Below, one piece after another: positions 12,957 through 20,680 of a stretch of DNA of 64,000 nt. The DNA lies in the NCBI GenBank assembly GCA_038030265.1, contig CM075943.1, forward strand, positions 24,366,001-24,430,000, read 5' to 3'. Each line of letters begins with the position of its first letter. Within the stretch, counting starts at the first letter, position 1. The translations under genes and the position numbers were made by a program. The notes beneath the pieces were generated by a model. That model saw only the letters and a program-made list of their open reading frames with translations. It was not told the DNA's origin and searched no databases. Source of the DNA: Corythucha ciliata (taxonomy: Eukaryota > Arthropoda > Insecta > Hemiptera > Tingidae).

Positions 12957-13528
12957 ATTTGTCGGAAGAAAGTGGCGCGCTCAATACAGCTTCGATTTTT
13001 CCCATAGACTTGGAAATCTTTCTCAAGTCTCCGAATAATTTACTAAAGGAAGGGGACATAGGGGTTTGTAAATTGGGGAAACGTTTTAGGTTTGAGGTAC
13101 ATCTTTCCTTGAATATTGGGCATTCTTCCATAATTGCTGCCGAAAATTCCTTTTATAGATTGTTCATGGTATTTTCGCTACGTACGGACACTGGGGGGAA
13201 AAATTCGTCATTCATAGCGGTGTTCCGCAGGGATTTGTCCCAGCGCCACTTCTTTTTTCTGTATTCGTGTCGGATATCTCATCGTTCATCAGGCAATGTT
13301 TATACCGATGACGTGAAACGTTCGTTCCAGCCTAGTACAAGGACTAAGGCTCCGAAGATCATGAATGAGGACTTGAGTACACGTGTTCCTGAGTGGTCGA
13401 TAACAAACTCCGCATTAATGATTCCAATACGAGAGCCTTGCTTCTTGGCTCTAGCCAGGCCTTATGTTAAGATGCTGTTGAATGTTAGGCTCCCTTATTA
13501 TCGGATCGTCTCACTGTCAGTCATGATA
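12957..13528 (+). pseudogene. Decayed non-LTR retrotransposon (LINE), reverse-transcriptase fragment
   Basis: From about 13,215 the sequence reads SGVPQGFVPAPLLFSVFVSD in one frame, which is the RT block GVPQGSVLGPLLF of Jockey/R1-group LINEs. After a frame change it reads VYTDDV near 13,300, corresponding to the YADD catalytic box with A replaced by T. It then runs into a region resembling the thumb of those elements (EWSITNSALMIPI, LLNVRLP). The upstream part in the same open stretch is less clear. No poly(A) tail or full ORF remains. It is an old 5'-truncated and 3'-truncated copy, and the frame break and altered catalytic motif make it non-functional. Confidence 0.65.
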
Positions 13529-13530
13529 TA

Positions 13531-13658
13531 GTGGTGCACGAGACCGAGACCACTCAAATGCACGAGACCGATATACGAGACTTGAGTGGTCTCGGTCTCG
13601 CTCATGAGGGATTGGTCTCAGTATCGGTCTCGGTCTAGATCATGAAAATTCGGTCTCG
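13531..13658. repeat. GAGACC-rich dispersed repeat, copy A
   Basis: This is a dense array of GAGACCGAGACC and its complement GGTCTCGGTCTC, beginning GTGGTGCACGAGACC. The same motif set occurs near 20,476, 26,262 and 27,535. The two halves are in opposite orientation, so the unit can fold. Its start resembles the TGCACGAGACC end of the other copies, which suggests a short TIR element rather than a simple microsatellite. Confidence 0.55.
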
Positions 13659-13679
13659 AATTTATACTTTGCTTTCCTT

Positions 13680-13720
<41 letters not shown>

Positions 13721-14820
13721 GAAGGCGGAGTCGGGTTTGATTATAGCGGCCCAGGGAAGTTTCAAACGCAAAATTAGGGTTACCTTGAACTAGGCAGCCT
13801 GGCCGCGGCAGCCAGTTGGCTGCTGTGCAGTAGGGCTTGTTCTAGTGGCTGCCCCACCCATGAAATCTTCGCTACCTAGAGCGCGGGAACCCATGGGGGT
13901 TGCAATGTATTTCACCGACCTCCAGGGAACACTAAATTTATTACGATACTTAGGTATAAAGGAGCTTTTAACGAAGGATGCACGATGTTTGTGACACGAG
14001 ACGAAGTCGAGCGCCATAATCGGCAGAATTTGTAGTGAGATTTTACGCCTCTGGATCGTACGCTTTTTTTTTTTTTTTTTTACCTTCTATCGTACAAAGC
14101 CTTTTAAAGCCAATTATATTCATAATTATTTAATTTAACTGTTCCGTAATGTCTCCAATTTGCCACACAACTTCATTTCAGTGAAATAATAAAGAAGAAA
14201 TAAAAGAAGCGCGTAAGATTAAGCGGGCTTCCCTGCCTCAATTCTTCTACCAACTCACCAACATGATTAGCTGACTCTGAGATTTTTGTGATATAATTTA
14301 AAGTTCGCCTCACGGTTCCAATCACCCAGGCACCATTCACCTATCTTCACATCTTCACTCTTCAGCGCACGGCGTGTGTAAAGTAGGTCTTTACGCACGA
14401 TGAACATCTGCTTGAAACACTTCTTTATGAATGATCGTTGGAAGGTGTTCAACCAAACACTGTGATATTTATCTAGTCTTACTCAAATTTCATGTTTGAT
14501 TAACACTGATGATGCCTCTAAGAAGGTGAAAAGCTTTTGTTAAGTACAATAAACAAAACTTTGTTGGGAGACAACACCGTTTTATTTCATCGTAGTACTT
14601 TGTTTGGCTGGCGAGGCAAAGCCGAGACGGCTAAATGAGTACGAGCAAGTGAATTGGTACGATATTTTTCGCGCGACAAGTGAAGTAAAATAAATATTTG
14701 ATAGTAATTATGTGGAAGAATGAAAGTCTGTACGTCAAATTCTATCGCAGAAAGGTCTACGAGAAGGTTATACCACTGGCTTTTGTTTGACTATCTTGAA
14801 CTTACCGTACTCATTCTTAG
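13659..14820. other. Non-coding stretch
   Basis: A 34-base T run lies at 13,682-13,715 and another T run near 14,065-14,081. No coding exon was recognised. Confidence 0.5.
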
Positions 14821-15024
14821 TCAGGAGTCTGGTAAAGTAACTTTACTAGACTGAGTCTGTTAAAGTAACCACCAGATTGAGTCCGGTAAAGTTACTTTAC
14901 TAGACTGAGTCTGGTAAAGTAACTTTGCTAGACTGAGTCTGGTGAAGTAACCACCGGACTAAGTGAGTAGGACTAAGTGAGTAAGACTAAGTAAAGTTAC
15001 TTTACCAGACTCAGTACCAACTAT
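14821..15024. repeat. Minisatellite, units of about 26-28 bp
   Basis: Tandem units of the form GACTGAGTCTGGTAAAGTAA followed by CTTTACTA or CCACCA repeat at least five times. They grade into shorter GACTAAGTGAGTA units near 14,955-14,985 and end with an inverted half (AAAGTTACTTTACCAGACTC). TAAAGTAACTTTA is itself palindromic, so cruciform pairing is possible. Confidence 0.75.
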
Positions 15025-15421
15025 GAGGTAAAGTACAACTTTCTGTCCAAACTGCACAGCAATGACCTACTTACGGGGCATGAAGTGCGAAGAAAGGAAT
15101 TACATGCTTGGCGAGCTGTGTTGGTAGCGCTCGATAGAACGACAACAAGCATTCTCAATTCACACCCAAAGATGGGACACCTTTCAACCAATTCTTACCG
15201 CAACCCCTCTGCACTATGGGCACCCCTGGTCAAGACAGTACCCACTTTTAACTTTTCTTCACTGCTGTTTCAAAAAACGAAGGAACATACCGACGCAGGA
15301 TAGTGATTCGTAGTTGACCCCCCCCCCCCCAATACAGACCCACAAGGCTTTTTTAACGCAAGCATGTTCTTCCTTAAACTACTAAACATTTAAATACCGT
15401 GATATAACGAACTATCACCTA
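15025..15421. other. Non-coding stretch before the copia element
   Basis: No gene is seen. A C run lies near 15,319-15,330. Confidence 0.4.
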
Positions 15422-15426
15422 ATTAT
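15422..15426. repeat. Target-site duplication of copia element, left
   Basis: ATTAT immediately before the 5' LTR is repeated as ATTAT at 19,928-19,932 directly after the 3' LTR. A 5-bp duplication is what the copia integrase produces. Confidence 0.85.
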
Positions 15427-15546
15427 TGTTGGATGACGGCATCATCTGTTAATTAAAAAAAAATGTTTTTTTTTGTTTATGTTTACTGAATACAAAAATA
15501 TAAATAATACCAAAAAGTCGCTCTGCTCTTGACAAAGCTTCTAATA
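15427..15546 (+). repeat. 5' LTR of Ty1/copia element
   Basis: This 120-bp repeat begins TGTTGGATGACGG and ends CTTCTAATA. It matches the 3' LTR at 19,807-19,927 except for a few differences in the homopolymer AAAA/TTTT part near position 30. The TGTTGGA start is shared with the Drosophila copia LTR. The 3' end is TA rather than the usual CA. At 120 bp it is short for the group. Confidence 0.9.
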
Positions 15547-15560
15547 GGTTATGGGCGCCA
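15547..15560 (+). other. Primer binding site, internal initiator-Met tRNA type
   Basis: GGTTATGGGCGCCA directly follows the LTR. It is complementary, with one or two mismatches, to the anticodon arm of initiator-methionine tRNA (CTGGGCCCATAACC) rather than to the tRNA 3' end. Drosophila copia uses the same half-tRNA priming. Minus-strand DNA synthesis would start here. Confidence 0.75.
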
Positions 15561-15582
15561 TCACTTGCTAAAAACAAGTAAA

Positions 15583-17125
15583 ATGGACTCTTTTGCATCA
15601 AAAGCGACCGTTGCGAAGCTCAATAACCACAATTATCAACCATGGAAATTCAAGATAAGAATGCTCATGATACGTGAAGACACATGGCAAGTCATTGAAG
15701 GTCAACCTCCAGTAAACTCCGATTCTTTATGGAAGAAAAAAGACGAATTGGCTCAGACAACTATTTCCCTTAATATCGAAGATTGTCAAATAATCCACAT
15801 CTGCAATTGCAAAACAGCTAAAGAAATGTGGCAGGCCTTACAGAAAATGCATGAACGAGCTAATTTATCGAACAAGATGTACTTGTTAAGAAAATTGTAC
15901 CAGTCACGTTTGACTGACCATCAGACGATGACAGAATACCTTCATTCTACTCTGGAACTCGTTTAGAAACTTCGCGGAATAGGGGAAGAAATTAAAGATT
16001 TCCACGTAGCCGCACTCTTGTTAGGAGGGTTACCCGATGAATTTAGTGCTCTGGTAACTGCTCTTGATGCTCGCCCTGACGACGAACTTACTCTGGAATA
16101 CGTTAGTGGCAAATTAATAGACGAATTCAAAAGACGACGAGTGAAAGACAATGACAGGTTTGATGAACCAGAAACCGCTTTGAACTTACGGAGGAACCAA
16201 ATGTCATAAGAAAGACCACGAATGACCGATTCGAAAGAATGCTTCTTCTGCAAGAAACGAGGCCACGTTAAGTCCCAATGCTATCTCTGGAAACGTGTTA
16301 CGGAAATGCATAATAATCCGCGACAAGAAGCAAGAACTGCAGCAAAACAAAATGAATCTTCCGACTCTGAAGAGTTTTGTTTTTCAACCATAAGACGGCA
16401 TTCGAAAGACTGGTTCGTTGACTCAGGAGCTACGAGTCATATGACGAATGATAAAGACAACTTAACGAATTACCGAACAATCTCGCCTGATAAAATCACA
16501 GTAGCAAACGGCCAATTCATGAATTACGAGGGAATAGGTGATGCAAAATTAAAAATCAAAATTTCAAAATTCAAATCACTAAAAATATTATTGAAAAATG
16601 TTTATTTTGTCCCGGAATTGGAGAATAACTTAGTATCAGTGAAAAAGATGACAGACGCCGGCTGTCAAGTTATATTTAATCGTAACTACTGTTTGGTAAA
16701 ACACGGAACCAAAGTCGTTGCGAAGGCCCACACTGACGGCACTTTGTACAAATTACGTATTCACAATGAAACAATAAATTCAGTTCTTCGTTCATGTTAC
16801 AATTGCATTCATACTTGGCACAGAAGGCTTGGACATCGAGATCCAGCAGCTCTCAGAAGAGCTGTAAAGGACAAATTAGTCTCGGGCATCAATATAAGGC
16901 AATGCAACCAAATTAAAAGATGCGTCAGTTGTATTAAAGGAAAGCTAAAAGAAAAATCGTTCCCCAAATCCTCTGAATATAGAGCGACCTCCCTCTTGGA
17001 TTTGATTCATTCGGATTTATGCGGCCCGATGAAAACTGAAACCCCAGGAAGAAAACGATATTTTTTGACTTTCACTGACGACTACTCCAGATTCACGACT
17101 ATTTATCTACTTCGTGATAAGAGTG
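15583..17125 (+). pseudogene. copia gag, protease and N-terminal integrase, two in-frame stops
   Basis: The frame opens with ATG at 15,583 (MDSFASKATVAKLNNHNYQP), 36 bases after the LTR. Gag shows the YQPWKFKI and MWQALQKMHE blocks of copia-type capsids. A CX2CX4HX4C nucleocapsid knuckle (CFFCKKRGHVKSQC) lies near 16,240. Protease has WFVDSGATSHMT near 16,410, with its catalytic Asp in DSGA. The integrase HHCC zinc domain (HRRLGHRD through CVSC) is near 16,820-16,940, and the first catalytic Asp is in HSDLCGP near 17,010. Breaks: TAG at 15,964-15,966, TAA at 16,207-16,209, then a frame change near 17,115-17,130. All other codons are sound, so the element was coding until recently. Confidence 0.88.
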
Positions 17126-18255
17126 AAGTCCCGGAAAAACTTGGAAGACTTCATAGCTCTCGTGACAAATAAATTCGACAAGATCCCAGAAGCATTTAGA
17201 TCGGACAACGGAGGGGAATATATTTCCGAAAAGACTCAGAGGATCCTCAAAGATAATGGCATCACCTTTCAACCTACTGTCCCATACTGCCCATCACAGA
17301 ATGGAGTTTCTGAAAGAAAGAACAGAACACTCTGTGAAATGGCCCGGACAATGCTTTTTGACGCCAACTTGCCGAACAAGTACTGGGGAGAAGCCATCAT
17401 GACTTCAAATTATTTGTTGAATATTTCGCCCACAAAATCTACTTTAAAAACACCTTTTGAATTCTGGGAAGGATACAAGCCAAATTATGACAACTTGAAA
17501 ATATTCGGATGCGAAGCCTACTTTTATATACCGAAAGAAAAACGAACAAAGTGGGACGCAAGAGCACGCAGAGGTATCATGGTCGGTTATTCTACGAATC
17601 GTACAGCTTATCGAATTTTGGATCCCACCACTGACAAAATAACAATAAGTAGAACAGTAGAATTTTTTGAATCCCCAGAACAATGCATCAGAACATCACA
17701 CCCCACACGTCATAACGAGTCTCCCATCACAGCAACACAAGCGTCAAACGACAAAGGAGAATACATTAACTCGGAAAACATCATCATAACAAGAAGGCTT
17801 GACGATAAGAAACAAATCAATTCATGCAGAGAACGGGACGAACAAGATGGACATACACGCCCAGAAGAAAACACACTTGAAGAAGTAAACACAGACACTG
17901 GTCAAAGAGAAATCGTGGAAACACGACGAATTGAACAAGATGAATATACACGTCCGGAAGAAAACACACTTCAAGAACAAGAAATAAACACAGACACTGT
18001 TCAAGGCGAAATCTTGGAAACACGACGAACATCCAGTAGACAAAATAAAGGGATTCCTCCGAAAAGATGGGCCTATTTGTCTTCAGAATCAGACCGTGCT
18101 AATTCAACAACGGAGCCAAGTTCATGGGGAGGCATGCTTCGGCTACCTAAAGAAGAGCGTGAACGCTGGTTGCACGCCGTGCAAGATGAACTATCGTCGA
18201 TCAGAGAGAAAGGGACGTGGAACGAAGTCGAGTTACCACATGGAAAGAAGCATGC
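17114..18255 (+). pseudogene. copia integrase core and C-terminal segment, second frame
   Basis: After the frame change the reading continues with RSDNGGEYIS (second catalytic Asp) near 17,200 and QNGVSERKNRT (catalytic Glu) near 17,310, giving the DDE triad with the copia spacing. The GKGY-like linker FGCEAYFYIPKEKRTKWDAR follows. There is then a variable, polar stretch with an internal duplication, in which TRPEENTLEEVNTDTGQ is repeated as TRPEENTLQEQEINTDT. The RT domain begins with [20 protein letters not shown] before another frame change near 18,255. Confidence 0.85.
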
Positions 18256-19522
18256 CTATGGGTATTCAAAAAGAAATTCGATGCTATGGGAAACATAACA
18301 AAATACAAAGCACGTCTAGTTGCGAAAGGCTTCACTCAAAAATTCGGGGAGGATTATGACATGACTTTTGCTCCAGTTATGAAGCAAAGTACTTTCAGAA
18401 TTTGTTGACGACTTTCGCCGCTAACCGTAAAATGTTTATTCATCAATACGACGTTAAAACGGCCTTTCTTAACGGCGATCTTCGCGAAAATATTTATATG
18501 AAAATTCCTGAAGGATTCATAACTAAAACCAACAAAAGAAATACAGTTTTGAAATTGAATAAGTCGCTTTACGGTTTAAAACAATCTGTTCGAGCATGGA
18601 ACGAAAAACTTGATGAAGCTTTAGTGAATTTATCGTTCAAAAGAAGCCTAGCCGACCCCTGTCTTTATTCCAAATTAGTTGATGGAAAATTCATGTACGT
18701 TCTCACCTATGTTGATGATTTACTCATTGCACATGAAAACGAAATTGAAGTTAAGTCTGTCGGAGAACAACTCAAAGAAAATTTTGAAATTAATCGTCTC
18801 GGAGAAATTTCCCACTTTCTTGGAATTCACATTGAAAGAATGAGTGATGGAAGTTTTGTTATTGACCAAAAGGCAAAAATTGAAAACATTCTGGCAGAAT
18901 TCGGAATGACGGACGCAGCTGGATGTGCTACTCCCATGGACCCTGCATGCATTAATTTTGGTGGAGAAGAAGGTCTGTTGAAAGACAATAAAAAGTACCA
19001 GGAAGCAGTGGGGGCATTGCTCTATCCACTATCTCTCGCCCAGATATTTCCAATGCTATTGGACTACTATGCAGAAGAACGAGTAATCCTCGAAACGTCG
19101 ACTGGTCAGCCATGAAGCGAATCATGAAATATTTGAAGAGGACTATGGGGTTGAAGCTCGTGATTAAGGCTCAAACTGATCTGACTCTCAACTGCTATGT
19201 CGATGCTGACTGGGCAGGAAACCATAGCGACAGGAAATCCACAAGCGGATTCATTTGCTTTCTTGGGAACAACCCGATAAGTTGGGTTTCCAAAAAGCAA
19301 ACCACAGTGGCATTATCATCGACAGAAGCCGAATATGTGTCAGCGTCTTTTGCAAGCCAAGAAGTCCTCTGGCTAAGACAAATACTTGCGGATTTCGGTT
19401 ACGAATGTTCGGAAGCAACGGTCATTTACGAAGACAAACAAAGTTGTATTAAGCTCGCCAACACGGAGAAGATAAATGCTCGTACAAAACACATTGATGT
19501 GAAATGCCATCACTTAAGAGAC
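18255..19522 (+). pseudogene. copia reverse transcriptase and RNase H, three frames
   Basis: RT blocks in order: [15 protein letters not shown] near 18,305 (first frame), frame change near 18,405, YDVKTAFLNGDLRENIYMKI near 18,450, then the catalytic YVDDLLIA at about 18,709-18,732 (third frame). A last frame change falls near 19,030 in the SRPDIS motif. RNase H follows with CYVDADWAGN near 19,195 (catalytic Asp) and STEAEYVSASFASQEVLWLR near 19,320 (catalytic Glu), up to KHIDVKCHHLRDL, where the MITE interrupts. All catalytic residues are present; only the frame is broken. Confidence 0.88.
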
Positions 19523-19666
19523 CTAGGGCCGTATTCAGAAACCCACCTTTACGAAGCCTTTACTAAAGGAGTTGAAAAATATGATGGTTTATTAAAATGT
19601 GTCATCTGTTTTGAAGCGCTTAAAGGAGACGTAAAGGTTAAGGTTGGTTTCTGAATACGGCCCCTA
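19523..19666. mobile_element. 138-bp MITE inserted in copia RNase H, with CTA target duplication
   Basis: The inserted unit is 19,526-19,663, flanked by CTA at 19,523-19,525 and 19,664-19,666. Its ends are GGGCCGTATTCAGAAACC and the exact reverse complement GGTTTCTGAATACGGCCC. Removing the unit and one CTA restores the RNase H reading frame across the site (HLRDL then VSKGIL). A 3-bp duplication with GGGC termini is typical of PIF/Harbinger MITEs. The insertion plus one CTA is 141 bp, a multiple of three, but it brings in an in-frame TGA. Confidence 0.88.
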
Positions 19667-19797
19667 GTGTCGAAGGGAATACTCCGGTTTGAGTACTGCG
19701 AAGGTGAAAAAATGGTTGCTGACGCGATGACGAAGCCACTTCCTCGGCTAAAATTCGAAGGCTTCCGCCCAAAGATGGGGTTGGAACAGATATTGCC
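19664..19797 (+). pseudogene. copia RNase H C-terminus after the MITE
   Basis: The frame resumes with VSKGILRFEYCEGEKMVADA and then MTKPLPRLKF, the conserved copia C-terminal DxxTKPL block containing the last catalytic Asp. It ends in GLEQILPSGGVG at the polypurine tract and LTR. Confidence 0.85.
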
Positions 19798-19806
19798 GAG
19801 TGGGGG
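19798..19806 (+). other. Polypurine tract of copia element
   Basis: GAGTGGGGG lies immediately before the 3' LTR TGTTGG. It is the expected primer site for plus-strand DNA synthesis. Confidence 0.7.
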
Positions 19807-19927
19807 TGTTGGATGACGGCATCATCTGTTAATTTAAAAAAATGTTGTTTTTTTTGTTTATGTTTACTGAATACAAAAATATAAATAATACCAAAAAGTC
19901 GCTCTGCTCTTGACAAAGCTTCTAATA
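19807..19927 (+). repeat. 3' LTR of Ty1/copia element
   Basis: This 121-bp repeat begins TGTTGGATGACGG and ends CTTCTAATA. It is nearly identical to the 5' LTR, differing only in the lengths of adjacent A and T runs. It is followed by the ATTAT duplication at 19,928-19,932. Confidence 0.9.
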
Positions 19928-20090
19928 ATTATAAAGTACTTTTGAGATATATCTTTTAGTTTTCAGTTCGTTGCGTATCTTTAGGGTAGTCTAAAGATAG
20001 TCTACAGAACAACTTTCTCATTACAACCAAATCCACTGTAGTCTGTGGTTCCAAAACTCCAAATCAAAAATTCTGATGAGAGGGAATAAG

Positions 20091-20377
20091 CCCGGAGGCA
20101 GTGGCGGAACCAGAAAGCATTTGGGGATGGGGGGGACATTGAATTTTCAAGCACGAACAAAAATCTGTAATGGTGCTGTAATCTGTAATCTGAATGAGTC
20201 TCCTCGAGACAAAGACACAAACCATCATGTAAAATTCGTGAAAGGAAGAAATTTACGTGTTTTATATGATTTTGCAAAAAGTAAATATTTGTCGATTATT
20301 TTACGTCATTTTGTTTGTTGGGGGGGATACGTCTCCATACCCCCCCCCCCACACATGGATCCACCACAGCCCGGAGG
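20091..20377. mobile_element. hAT-type MITE, 271 bp, with 8-bp target duplication
   Basis: The element is 20,099-20,369. CCCGGAGG is duplicated at 20,091-20,098 and 20,370-20,377. The left terminus CAGTGGCGGAACCA matches the reverse complement of the right terminus (CTGTGGTGGATCCA) at 11 of 14 positions. G and C runs sit just inside each end (near 20,129 and 20,340). Termini starting CAGTG and an 8-bp duplication are the hallmark of hAT elements. It has no transposase, so it is non-autonomous. Confidence 0.85.
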
Positions 20378-20475
20378 TCTATAACACAATAGCCGCCTCG
20401 GCATGAAACAAGGTCATTTCATGTTAAAGTGTTCTGGATTCATAAATGATCCATCATTTTTTTCATCATTTTAAT

Positions 20476-20680
20476 TCCGAGACCGAGACCAGTCTCGGCC
20501 TGGTTCGTCGAATGTTTCGTGCCATCTGAACCGTACTGGCTCGACTGTCAGCTATTAGGGACGCTCTTCACAGATCGATTTGTCATCTGCTTCTTTGAAA
20601 CCTTTCCTTTCCTATCTTAGAATACTGATGTCTGGTTATGATGAGGATAAACGATGAGCAGGACGCGAGTCGAGTACTGA
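20476..20680 (+). pseudogene. Possible LINE 3' fragment beside GAGACC repeat copy B
   Basis: The GAGACCGAGACC motif at 20,476-20,505 is followed by a stretch that in broken frames reads LRDALHRSICHLLL-like and LSFPILEY, then INDEQDA. This resembles the C-terminal region after the RT thumb of Jockey/R1-type LINEs (VFPILEYCD). Stops interrupt it. If correct, it could be the downstream part of the LINE relic that ends at 13.5 kb next to GAGACC copy A. The match is short and judged by eye. Confidence 0.3.

Larger units (their letters stand above)
15427..19927 (+). mobile_element. Ty1/copia LTR retrotransposon, full length but defective
   Basis: A complete element: 5' LTR, primer binding site, one gag-pol frame in the order nucleocapsid, protease, integrase, reverse transcriptase, RNase H (the copia order), polypurine tract and 3' LTR, flanked by ATTAT duplications. 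The LTRs are almost identical, so insertion looks recent. Yet the coding frame has two in-frame stops, at least four frame changes and a 138-bp MITE in RNase H. It was either mobilised in trans as an already defective copy, or some indels are assembly errors. Length is about 4.5 kb, or 4.36 kb without the MITE. Confidence 0.93.

Noticed and set aside
13682..13715. Long T and A runs (also at 6,362, 31,950 and 55,585) as poly(A) tails of retroposed copies
   Set aside because: No target duplications or retroposed sequence were found next to them; the run at 55,585 looks like part of a splice acceptor and the others like simple homopolymers.
17817..18043. Minus-strand open frames inside copia integrase
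   Set aside because: They are antisense shadows of the internally duplicated polar stretch of the copia polyprotein.
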